Shown: in pieces, positions 15,771 through 24,327 of the stretch | Layout: the number at the start of each line of letters is the position of its first letter | How positions within the stretch are numbered: the first letter of the stretch is position 1 | NCBI GenBank assembly: GCA_900550025.1 | Contig: URQP01000023.1 | Location: forward strand, 1-26,373 | DNA from: an uncultured Porphyromonadaceae bacterium | GTDB taxonomy: Bacteria; Bacteroidota; Bacteroidia; Bacteroidales; Muribaculaceae | Reading direction: 5' to 3' | Length of the DNA: 26,373 nucleotides | Notes under the pieces: model-generated | Databases searched by the model: none | What the model was told of the DNA's origin: nothing | Seen by the model: only the letters and a program-made list of their open reading frames with translations | Translations under genes and position numbers: made by a program

Positions 15771-16093
15771 TAGAATTTCTCGAAACGCATAATCTGACAG
15801 GCATAGCCATCGGGCTTTGCACATTCCTGATAATAGGGATATTCCATCCCCTTGTAATCAAAGGAGAATATTACTTCGGCGTAAAAATATGGAGAGTGTT
15901 CTTGATAGCAGGCCTCTTGTGTGAATTTTTTGCTTGGTATGTCGACAGCCTGTTCTGGTCGATTATCCTCGGAGTCACGGGATTCTCCGCACTGTGGGGA
16001 ATAGGCGAAATTTTCCAGCAGCAGGAGCGCGTGCGCAAAGGCTGGTTCCCGCGCAACCCGCGCCGCAAATACCCTTTCGACAATCCTGACTAA
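15767..16093 (+). CDS. DUF4491-family small membrane protein
   Basis: This 108-residue protein has three predicted membrane helices (about 10-30, 42-60 and 64-82) and the hallmark segment GIFHPLVIKGEYYFG. The C-terminus is basic, with RKGWFPRNPRRKYPFD predicted to face the cytoplasm. The family is common in Bacteroidales and has no known function. ATGA overlap with the glycosyltransferase stop suggests an accessory role there. Its TAA is followed at once by the stop codon of the convergent CHAT gene. Confidence 0.8.
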   Translation: MIEFLETHNLTGIAIGLCTFLIIGIFHPLVIKGEYYFGVKIWRVFLIAGLLCEFFAWYVDSLFWSIILGVTGFSALWGIGEIFQQQERVRKGWFPRNPRRKYPFDNPD

Positions 16094-19009
16094 CTATAAC
16101 GCGTCGACAAGAATGAACTGCGCCCAATAAACAGGGTCGGTAAAAGGTTTCACCTTCTTTCGACCCATTGCCTGTTGCCGGGATTTTGATATAAAGACAG
16201 CGGCATTAGCCGCACTATTTGTCACGGGCCTCTCATAGTCACGCAAATATTGTTGTGCGGATTTCAATGATTCGACTTTCGACATACCAGATAAATAATT
16301 CCGGTAAAACTCCGTCATCAGCAAGCCTGTAGCCTCGTCATACACACGGTTGAGACTTATCAAAAGTGTTTTAGCACCAGCTTTCTTGAAACCTCTTTGC
16401 AGGCCGAACACACCATCTCCCGAAATCTCGCCCAATCCGGTCTCGCACGCAGAAAGCACACACAAATCCAATCCACGCAAATCCAATGCCGACACCTCCT
16501 GTGCCGTCAGTATCCCATTGTCTACCGTGTCGGGCATCTGCCACGCATTGGCTGCTCCTGCGAAAAGCAATCCCGAACGTGCCATAGCTTTATCCTCCAC
16601 ATAACGGTTACCATAGCTAAATATCTCCGGCATTATGATGTTTTCCCTATCGTCCTTGCCATAAAAGCCGTGAGTTGCCACGTGGATGACGCTTTTCAGT
16701 TGCCCAGACAGAGCCTTGAACGACGCTTCCGTCCCCAAAGAGCCTGTAAATGTCCTGACATCCCAATGGCTATTTTCCATAATCCTATTAATACTGTCCA
16801 CTTCCAATCTCGTTGCAGGAAGACTTGCCACCAGTCCGCGGGCGATAAGCGAGTCTGCGGGAATTGCAGGGTAAAAATCGTGTGTGCCACGCTCACTTTT
16901 ACCGGTATGCCGATTACCATCGGCAACTATATCCGACGGGGCTGCATCATAATCCAAACCGCCATACAGCACAGCCGTATTTCCGTCCCGCACAGTTTCC
17001 GCTATTCCAGTATATGCCACAAGCTGCCGCGTCGATGACAACCGGTACAAATCATATCTGTCGCAGATAAACTCGCCGTCGGCGACAGGAGCATATTCCA
17101 CCGCAATACGGTGCAGTTCACCTGCCGGAGAAAAATATACTGCCCTGACATTTTCCATTTCTTTCTCAATCGGCTTCCACACCATATCATATAAGGCAGG
17201 AGAGGAAAAATACAGGCTTTTGTCAAGCTCCGTCAACATCCGGCCATCGAACAATTCAATGAAATGCGGACAGTCATAATCGTACTTTAAAGTCAAAGCG
17301 GCATACACGACTGAATCATCCGCCACCGGAACTTCCAAGAATTCAATGGCAATTTCGTCCTTGCCAAGCATCTTTTGGACATCACGCCAACTGATGGAAA
17401 GATTGCGCATATAGTCGCCGAACACCTTGCTCCGCTCCACCAACTCGCGTTCCTGACGGTCTGCCACGCGTTCCAGCGAATCGGCACGTTGCCTGACAGC
17501 CATTCTTACAGAATCATCAATAGCGGCAAGCCCGGCCAAATCTTCACGCTGCCTGTAGGCCATACTACGGTTAATGCGCATCTGCTCATAAAGGCTTACC
17601 ACGGCCGTATCGCTGCTTTCCAAGAGCAAATCCCTCATCTCCATCTCGCTATTAAGCAATATGCCTTTGCTGAGCAACGCACCGTCGTACATCGAGCACA
17701 TCAGCGAATCCGACCTGACTTTATATGCGACAAAAGGCAATATCTCCTCATACCACCCCCTGCAACCATTCCAAAAATCACGCCGCTCGATACTTGTCAA
17801 GTTATTGAACCTGTCTAACACAATACCGTTTGTGATAGAAGCGGCTCCCATTGCTGTTTTACCAGCTTCGGAAAAATCCGACGACATAATGCAGTAGTTT
17901 GAGTATTCTTGCAAGGCCGAAGCATAGTATATATCTGATTTTCCAAACAAGCTTTCATATATGCCCAGCACTTCTTCCATAAGTCTCTTTGCTGTTGAAT
18001 AGTCCCCCGATAACGCATAATAACTGGCTTCCATATTGATTGACTTGGCATAGAAAGGATGTCTTTTCCCATAAAGGGCAATATATATTTTCGATGATAT
18101 GTCCGACATTTTTATAGCATCGGAATATCGCCCTACGTATGCATATAGACTGGAAAGGGTACTTACCGAAACAGCATAATACAGATTGCTTTCCGAACGC
18201 AGCAACCCGACTGATGTTTCGCACAACTCGATTGATTTTTCATAATCACCTGCGTTTGCATAATACAATGCCAAATTGTTCAGAGAATTGGCATAGCTGT
18301 CATTTTTACCATAATTCGTCAAGATGGTATCGGCAACCTTTTCTCCAATCTCTACCGCTTTCCATACACTACCGGCGGCTGAATAGAATGCGGCCATTGA
18401 ATTTAGCATTTCTATATAGCCGTCCACGCTTCCATTATTTTCTTTGCTAATTTCTATGGCGTTTTCCACGACTGCTATTGCTTCCCTGTAATTCCCCAAT
18501 GACGCATAGTAATACGACAAATCATTCAAATGCCCAGCATATATGGAATCCTCTCCAAATGATGTGCTGTAAGCCTCCAACACTTCAATGGAAAACTCCA
18601 CAGCACTTGCATAGTCGCTAAGGCAAGCATTGAAATTTGCAATATCGAAGCATAGTTCCACATAGCATTCATCACGGTTCTCTTTTGCCGTTTCATACGC
18701 TTTCAATGCAACTTCTAAAGCTTTAGCATAGTTGCCCATATAAAATTCCGCGCCAGCAACACATTGCATAACCGGCACATATAATGCCCTATATAATCTG
18801 CCGGCTTCACCCTCTTGCTCCAAAATACCAGCGATTTTCTCCCCTAAAGACACAACACCGGCAAAATCCTGCGCCAACCATTTATCCTTAAGATCTACCG
18901 ACATCTCAACGACACGAATCTGATTAAAATGCGAGGAAGCTTTATCTTCCGGGAATGAGTTAAAATTGACAAGCAATAATAACATTACCCCTAATAGATT
19001 ATTCTTCAT
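16094..19009 (-). CDS. exported TPR-CHAT caspase-like protein
   Basis: The 971-residue protein starts with MKNNLLGVMLLLLVNFNSFP, a probable signal peptide, so I start at 19009 rather than at the in-frame ATG 57 bp upstream. About eight tetratricopeptide repeats with a period near 41 residues fill about 80-395 (for example LNNLALYYANAGDYEKSIEL). A charged coiled-coil-like linker (about 470-530) leads to a CHAT domain at about 670-970. The caspase-like dyad is intact: H780 in HVATHGF and C855 in LSACETGLG. CHAT proteins are peptidases; relatives act in gasdermin and type III-E CRISPR systems, but those are cytosolic and have partners absent here. This one lies 111 bp after an ECF sigma gene on the same strand, and I see no promoter in the gap, so co-expression is likely. 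Substrate unknown. Confidence 0.85.
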   Translation of the reverse strand: MKNNLLGVMLLLLVNFNSFPEDKASSHFNQIRVVEMSVDLKDKWLAQDFAGVVSLGEKIAGILEQEGEAGRLYRALYVPVMQCVAGAEFYMGNYAKALEVALKAYETAKENRDECYVELCFDIANFNACLSDYASAVEFSIEVLEAYSTSFGEDSIYAGHLNDLSYYYASLGNYREAIAVVENAIEISKENNGSVDGYIEMLNSMAAFYSAAGSVWKAVEIGEKVADTILTNYGKNDSYANSLNNLALYYANAGDYEKSIELCETSVGLLRSESNLYYAVSVSTLSSLYAYVGRYSDAIKMSDISSKIYIALYGKRHPFYAKSINMEASYYALSGDYSTAKRLMEEVLGIYESLFGKSDIYYASALQEYSNYCIMSSDFSEAGKTAMGAASITNGIVLDRFNNLTSIERRDFWNGCRGWYEEILPFVAYKVRSDSLMCSMYDGALLSKGILLNSEMEMRDLLLESSDTAVVSLYEQMRINRSMAYRQREDLAGLAAIDDSVRMAVRQRADSLERVADRQERELVERSKVFGDYMRNLSISWRDVQKMLGKDEIAIEFLEVPVADDSVVYAALTLKYDYDCPHFIELFDGRMLTELDKSLYFSSPALYDMVWKPIEKEMENVRAVYFSPAGELHRIAVEYAPVADGEFICDRYDLYRLSSTRQLVAYTGIAETVRDGNTAVLYGGLDYDAAPSDIVADGNRHTGKSERGTHDFYPAIPADSLIARGLVASLPATRLEVDSINRIMENSHWDVRTFTGSLGTEASFKALSGQLKSVIHVATHGFYGKDDRENIIMPEIFSYGNRYVEDKAMARSGLLFAGAANAWQMPDTVDNGILTAQEVSALDLRGLDLCVLSACETGLGEISGDGVFGLQRGFKKAGAKTLLISLNRVYDEATGLLMTEFYRNYLSGMSKVESLKSAQQYLRDYERPVTNSAANAAVFISKSRQQAMGRKKVKPFTDPVYWAQFILVDAL

Positions 19010-19120
19010 GCTGCAACACTCTAATTGTTGGATATCATACAGAGAATTATTAGCGGTTTTTGCCAATCAGCGCATAGACCAACACACTGACCGGGCCTCG
19101 GATCCAAAGTCCTTAACAGC

Positions 19121-19627
19121 TTAGTAACGGTAGTCCTTGAGCTGCGACTGGAGCTTACGCTTCGCAAAAAACAGACGGCTCTTGACCGTTCCGATAGGAA
19201 TTTCCATAGCATCGGCTATTTCCTGATACTTATAACCGTCGACGTGCATCGTGAACGGACGGCGGTATTCCTCCGGCAACGCTTCCACTACTTCCGACAC
19301 TTCCGACAACGCGCAATGGTTTTCCGGCGTTTCCGGTGTCTCTACTTGCGGAAGATTCAATTGATAAAAATTATCGCTTTTATCGACAACCGTCTGCGTA
19401 CGCACGATACGGCGATAATTATTGATGAAAATATTGCGCATTATGGTGAATATCCAACTTCTGAAATTGGAATCGTCAACATACTTGCTCTCGTTGACCA
19501 ACGCCTTGCAGGTAGTATCCTGCAGCAAGTCGTGGGCATCGTCATAATTTGCGGTAAGTTTCATGGCAAACGACAATAAATTATCCTGCATGCCCAGCAA
19601 ACGCTTTTGAAAATTGGATGTACTCAT
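19121..19627 (-). CDS. ECF-type RNA polymerase sigma factor
   Basis: This is a 168-residue extracytoplasmic-function sigma factor. Region 2 lies at about 12-80 (YDDAHDLLQDTTCKAL, NFRSWIFTIMRNIFINNYRR) and region 4 at about 110-165 (LPEEYRRPFTMHVDGYKYQEIADAMEIPIGTVKSRLFFAKRKLQ). I start at ATG 19627, which opens MSTSNFQKRLLG; an in-frame ATG at 19651 falls in the promoter -7 box. No anti-sigma gene is adjacent. The TPR-CHAT gene 111 bp downstream is the only obvious neighbour on the same strand. Its own promoter is housekeeping-type, so autoregulation is not evident. Confidence 0.93.
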   Translation of the reverse strand: MSTSNFQKRLLGMQDNLLSFAMKLTANYDDAHDLLQDTTCKALVNESKYVDDSNFRSWIFTIMRNIFINNYRRIVRTQTVVDKSDNFYQLNLPQVETPETPENHCALSEVSEVVEALPEEYRRPFTMHVDGYKYQEIADAMEIPIGTVKSRLFFAKRKLQSQLKDYRY

Positions 19628-19648
19628 AACACTTAATTTTAGATTTAA

Positions 19649-19680
19649 CAAATCTACCCCTTAAATTTATCAAATCCAAA
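19649..19680 (-). promoter_or_regulatory. promoter of the ECF sigma gene
   Basis: On the minus strand TTTG (19677-19680) and TAGATTTG (19649-19656) are separated by 20 nt, a full match to the Bacteroidales housekeeping pattern. The predicted start near 19642 leaves about 15 nt before ATG 19627. Confidence 0.72.
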
Positions 19681-19794
19681 TTAAACGCCATAATAATTTT
19701 ACAAATTCACAATAATTAACCGGCGTGATATAATCCTAATTTACAATCAAATATAAACCCAACAATCATTAACAAACGTTTACCGCAAAAAAGA

Positions 19795-19824
19795 AGCCCG
19801 GCACAAATTTATCCGCGCCGGGCT
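19795..19824 (-). terminator. intrinsic terminator after the Pit gene
   Basis: AGCCCGGC and GCCGGGCT form an 8-bp GC-rich stem with a 14-nt loop. Read leftward, the stem is followed by TTCTTTTTTGC, a proper U-run. It sits 17 bp beyond the stop of the phosphate transporter and separates that operon from the ECF sigma gene. Confidence 0.82.
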
Positions 19825-19841
19825 CCTTTATAAACTCACAT

Positions 19842-22096
19842 TCAATCCTGACTATTCTTGGCAGTACCTGCCACGACATTGTCCGAAGAATTCATCTGCG
19901 ACAAGAAATATGCCTGCGACTTAATCAAGTTACGCGACTGCAACACCATAGTCTTCGTCTCGTTCAATATGTTAAGATACAGCATACTCGCCTTCGTGCT
20001 TGTCTGCTCTTCTTTCAGACGCTTTATCTGGTGCTTTATCGCGTCTGCTATGACCGTGAACAAGTTGTCACGCATCACGAGCACCTCGTCGAGGTCGGAA
20101 AAGTCTTTGTCGCGAAGCATCTCGTTCACCTTATTGAATATATTGTCAACACCGTCATTCACCAATTTCAAATCATAAATCTGCTCCTGAGTGAATCCGC
20201 GGTGATGATTGTCGATATGCTCGAACGCCGGACGCGTACAATGCAACAAAGCCTTTGTCACCTCTGTCAGATAGTCCACGACCTGTATGTAGAAATGCCC
20301 GGTCTCCACCTTTTGGTCCTGCAGGCGCTTAAGTGTCTGGAAAATCTGATATTTACGGTCATTGGCCTGATGATAAAGCTCTGTGTCATAGTCTCTTTCA
20401 ACAGCCGACGGTTCTCCGTAAACAAAGCGACAAGCATGTGGTTGTATATTCCGGAAATAGACTCCATTGTCGTACACACTTCCTGCGTACACGTGTACAA
20501 AGCGTCAGAATCGTCAGCATTTTCCGTAATAAGCAGCGTCTGACGCTCCTCCTTATTGTCTTTTTTCTTGAATATAAGATTATGGCAAAGAATATATCCG
20601 CAAAGCACGCAAAGCACGGCCAAAGCAATCCATCCACCCCAGCTAAGAATCAACCCGACAACGAACGAAATGGATATTCCGGCAATAGCAGTAATAAACC
20701 AGCCCATTATCACGACCATAACCCCCGTAATACGGTACACGGCACTGTCACGCCCCCAAGCCCGGTCGGCAAGCGACGAACCCATAGACACCATAAATAT
20801 CACATACGTGGTTGACAACGGCAATTTCAGCGATGTGCCAAGACAAATAAGACTTGCCGCCGCCGTAAGGTTCACGATGGCACGGATGTAATCGTAAGCG
20901 GAATCATTTGCCGCCGTTTCGTCGGGCACAAACCGTGAATTGATTTTTTCCTGAACACGTTTCGGTATCACAGAATTGTATGCCTTGTTGAGATTTATCG
21001 CAAGACTTACCAAAGCCCTTGAAAAACGGTTAGAGCCGAAACGCTCATCCTCGCTGTTCTGAGACGACAAGTTTATCTGCGTCTCGGCGACTTTCATGGC
21101 ATCCTTCGACAAGAACAACGTCACCGACATAATCACGCCGCTCAAGACAAGGAACCATATATTAACATGGGCCGGCTCGGCCAATTGCGACATTTTCATC
21201 GACATATCGCCGCTGTCCATCGCAAGACTGTAGCTGTCGAAGCCGGCGATAGGCACACCGATGAAATTCACGAGGTCGTTGCCGGCAAACGCCAACGCCA
21301 ATGCAAATGTGCCGGAAAGAATCGTGAACTTCATGATATTGATTCCCAAACGTTGCATCACCCACAACAAAAGGGATGCCGCAACCCAAATCACGAACAG
21401 CGATATATAGATGTTATCGTTTATCAGACTGTTGAACTCCGGCGTTATAAGCCCGGAGCTTTTCATACCCTTGAATATGGCGAAATAGACAATACCCACA
21501 ATCGAGATACCGCACCATACCGCACCATACCGCCTCAGCGATTTCGCATATTTAAACGAGAATATGATACGGGAGATATACATCAATACCGCACCCACAG
21601 TAAAGGCGATGACCACCGATGACAAAATACCGGAAATGATTACCATAGCCTTCCCTGCATTTATGAATTCGGCAATATTCGCGAATGTCATATCCGGAGA
21701 ATTCCAAATCTTGTAGCAAGCCACCGCAAGCGAGCTTCCCAACAGCTCAAAAACAAGCGACACCGTGGTAGAAGTGGGAAGTCCCAACGAATTAAACGTG
21801 TTCAACACAATCACGTCGGTAAGCATAATGCCGACAAAGAGCACCATTATTTCCTCAAAGGTGAACATCCCCGGATGGAAAACGCCATTACGCGCCACCT
21901 CCATCATTCCGTTAGAGGTAATCACACCCAGCATAATGCCGACAGCCGCCACCGACAATATAATCCAACGCTTGGCGACATTGCATCCCAATGCCGAGTT
22001 AAGGAAATTGACGGCATCGTTCGACACGCCGACAATCAAATCCAATACCGCCAGAACGGCAAGTATCACAACAATCACTGTAAAAATAGGGTCCAT
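19842..22096 (-). pseudogene. Pit-family inorganic phosphate transporter, frameshifted
   Basis: The N-terminal frame (22096 down to about 20390) encodes the Pit permease: DLIVGVSNDAVNFLNSALGC, GLPTSTTVSLVFELLGSSLA and the second-half repeat LPLSTTYVIFMVSMGSSLADRAWG, across about twelve helices. The cytosolic C-terminal part, a PhoU/DUF47-like helical domain (ELYHQANDRKYQIFQTLKRLQ to the stop at 19842), lies in another frame. The switch falls at about 20376-20400, just after ENRRLLKE. Joined, the product would be about 750 residues. In the first frame the protein ends at 20267 after about 40 unrelated residues. No classical slippery heptamer is evident. A real deletion or a sequence error both fit. 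The permease core is intact, so a truncated protein might still transport phosphate. It follows the histidine kinase by 11 bp. Confidence 0.82.
21507..21533. repeat. 10-bp tandem repeat inside the Pit gene
   Basis: ATACCGCACC is repeated 2.7 times head to tail. On the coding strand it encodes part of RRYGAVWCGISIVG, which fits the expected Pit helix, so the present copy number is in frame. The unit is not a multiple of three, so gain or loss of one copy would break the frame. Confidence 0.6.
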
Positions 22097-22107
22097 ATCT
22101 TTTTCTT

Positions 22108-23544
22108 TTACTTATGCAATGAAAATACAAACTCCAGCCCGGCCGACTTCTTGTTGAAAGCCTTTATCTCACCGCCATGGAACAGCACGGAATTGCGGAC
22201 AATCGACAATCCGAGGCCAGTGCCACCGCTCTTGCGCGAACGTCCGCTGTCAATCCGGTAGAACCGTTCAAAGATGCGCGAAAGATGCTTTTCCTCCACA
22301 CCGGTGCCATTGTCATACACGTCAAACCAATACGACGTTTCGGTCTCCTTATTCATAGAGATGAATATATCCCTTCCTCCCGAATAAGCAATGGCATTAT
22401 TTATCAGGTTACGGAAAATGGCGTCGATAAGCTGGCGGTTACCTTTTATAACCACATTGCCGGGAATCTTCACATTTATCCGCATCTGCTTTTCTATAGA
22501 AAATGCGTCGACATCCTTACATATACCGCTTACGACATCGCCGACATTCACATCCGAGACCTCAAGGGTCTCTTTCTCATCCGTAATACGAGTTATAAGG
22601 GTGACATCCTGTAACAGATTGCTCAAGCGCATCGTATTATTATAACCAGTCTCAAGCAATTTCTTGCGCATCTCCTCGTTCAGATTATTGTCGAGCAATG
22701 TCTCGAAACAGCCGCGTATGGCCTGCACAGGCGTTTTCAGCTCGTGGTTGATATTGCTCGTAAGTTGATGTTTTATCCTTGTTTTCTCTTTTTCCTCGTA
22801 AAGAGCCTCTTCCAGACTTTTATCACGTTGTTCCGCCACTTCCTTCAGCTCCTTATACATATTGATTATTACAACCGAGACCTCGCCCAATTCGTCGTTA
22901 GGCAATTTTGAAGTGTCGAAATTCCTTATGTCGCCATCCTTGGCTTGCCGGGCAAATTCCCTCAGATTGCTCACGCCAAGGCTTAGACGGTTAATGGCAA
23001 AATAAAGGATTATGTTGATTATCACCGTAATTGCCAATACAATCCATATATATTCCATATCCCCTTTGAGAACGTTGCGCAATTCAAGATTATAAGGCAA
23101 TGCCGTACGCACGACCACGCCCACACCCGATGTGGCCGAATAAAAATAATGCCGTTTGTCCGTTTCCGAGAATCTGCGTATTGTATGCCCTTTTCCGTTC
23201 TTTAAGGCTTTTTGGAATTCCGGACGGTCTCTGTGATTTTCCAAGTCCTTGTCATAACTGTCAAAAAGCACATTGCCGCTATGGTCTATGATGGTGACAC
23301 GCAAATCATCGTCACGGAGTATCTGGGAAATCATCGGGTCAGACAGATTCCGGTCCTCCTGATATTTCTTTAGTATTATGTCATTATACACCTGCAACTG
23401 CGCGTCAAGTATCGACACCTTGTATTCACGCTCACGTGTATACTGGATGGTAATGAAAGCCACCACCAAAAGCCAAAAGAAAACATTGACGATGAAAAAC
23501 AACTTCGTCCGGTAATTAAATCTAATCTTTAAAGCCATAGCCAT
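22108..23544 (-). CDS. membrane sensor histidine kinase
   Basis: The 478-residue inner-membrane kinase has a first membrane helix at about 15-34, a periplasmic sensor of about 125 residues, a second helix at about 164-185, and a HAMP-like linker (LREFARQAKDGDIRNFD...ELGEVSVVI). The HisKA domain carries H267 in NINHELKTPV. The ATPase domain has the N box FRNLINNAIAYSGG, DNGTGV (411-416) and the G box GGTGLGLSIV. It overlaps the response-regulator gene by about 20 bp; the start may be ATG 23544 or 23538. The Pit gene begins 11 bp after it ends, which suggests a PhoR-like role in phosphate sensing (inference). Confidence 0.93.
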   Translation of the reverse strand: MAMALKIRFNYRTKLFFIVNVFFWLLVVAFITIQYTREREYKVSILDAQLQVYNDIILKKYQEDRNLSDPMISQILRDDDLRVTIIDHSGNVLFDSYDKDLENHRDRPEFQKALKNGKGHTIRRFSETDKRHYFYSATSGVGVVVRTALPYNLELRNVLKGDMEYIWIVLAITVIINIILYFAINRLSLGVSNLREFARQAKDGDIRNFDTSKLPNDELGEVSVVIINMYKELKEVAEQRDKSLEEALYEEKEKTRIKHQLTSNINHELKTPVQAIRGCFETLLDNNLNEEMRKKLLETGYNNTMRLSNLLQDVTLITRITDEKETLEVSDVNVGDVVSGICKDVDAFSIEKQMRINVKIPGNVVIKGNRQLIDAIFRNLINNAIAYSGGRDIFISMNKETETSYWFDVYDNGTGVEEKHLSRIFERFYRIDSGRSRKSGGTGLGLSIVRNSVLFHGGEIKAFNKKSAGLEFVFSLHK

Positions 23545-24202
23545 ATCCCTGCTTTGTGATTATGTTCGACTCATATTTGCCTATCTTTTTGCGTAAACGG
23601 TTGATATTCACGTCTATCGTCCGGTCGACCACATATATGTTCTTTTCCCATATCCTGCGGAGAATCTCGTCACGCGTGAAAATCTTATTGCGGTTCGTAA
23701 GAAACAAGTGCAACAAATCGAATTCCCTTTTAGTCAGCATCACCTCTTCCCCGTCGATTGTGCACGACCTTGAAACCACATCAAGCTCAAGGTCTCCGAA
23801 CTTCACCACATCGAGAGGATTGGCATTGAACCGTTTCAACAATCTCTGCACACGCAAAACGAACTCACGCATCGAAAACGGCTTCTTTATATAATCATCA
23901 GCTCCACGGGTAAACCCCTCAACCAACGGTTGCTCCTCGCCAAGCGCAGTACATACGATTATCGGCACTTCGGCCGTTTTCTTATTGTCCCTGACAGCCG
24001 AAACAAGCTCCAGCCCGCTCATTTCCCCCATCATAATGTCAAACACCATCAGGGAATACTGCTGCAAATCCATTTGGAGCGCGCTTTCAGCAGAGTATGC
24101 CACGTCCACGGCATATCCGGCCAACTCCAAATTAATCTTCATTAATTCACAAATAGAAGCTTCGTCGTCGACGACTAAAATCTTCACCGGGTTCGCATCC
24201 AT
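23522..24202 (-). CDS. OmpR/PhoB-family response regulator
   Basis: The 226-residue regulator has a receiver at 1-115 with acidic pair D12-D13, phosphoacceptor D55 in VFDIMMGEMSG, T85 and K107 in IKKPF. An OmpR-type winged helix occupies about 128-224 (LTKREFDLLHLFLTNRNKIFTRDEILRRIW, RTIDVNINRLRKKI). I start at ATG 24202; an upstream in-frame ATG would add 22 unconserved residues and would lie beyond the -7 box. It is the first gene of the operon regulator-kinase-Pit and the likely partner of that kinase. Confidence 0.95.
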   Translation of the reverse strand: MDANPVKILVVDDEASICELMKINLELAGYAVDVAYSAESALQMDLQQYSLMVFDIMMGEMSGLELVSAVRDNKKTAEVPIIVCTALGEEQPLVEGFTRGADDYIKKPFSMREFVLRVQRLLKRFNANPLDVVKFGDLELDVVSRSCTIDGEEVMLTKREFDLLHLFLTNRNKIFTRDEILRRIWEKNIYVVDRTIDVNINRLRKKIGKYESNIITKQGYGYGFKD

Positions 24203-24255
24203 ATATCTCTTTTTAATCAAAAAGCAGACACTTGCCATATCTGCAAAACATACCG

Positions 24256-24263
24256 CAAAGATA
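24256..24263 (-). promoter_or_regulatory. -7 box before the response-regulator operon
   Basis: On the minus strand TATCTTTG matches TAnnTTTG. The nearest TTTG (24280-24283) leaves a spacer of only 16 nt, so the -33 element is weak, as expected for an activated promoter. The start near 24249 gives a leader of about 47 nt. Confidence 0.5.
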
Positions 24264-24327
24264 TGCAAGTATGCCGTTACAAATATAACAATTATTTAAC
24301 AAATTAATACGCCGCGAAAAGAAAAAG

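Noticed and set aside
16094..19009. TPR-CHAT gene as part of a CRISPR (craspase) or gasdermin defence system
   Set aside because: No effector, gasdermin-like gene or CRISPR array lies nearby, and the signal peptide argues for an envelope location.
20376..20400. Programmed -1 frameshift in the Pit gene
   Set aside because: No X-XXY-YYZ slippery heptamer is visible at the junction; mutation or sequence error is simpler.
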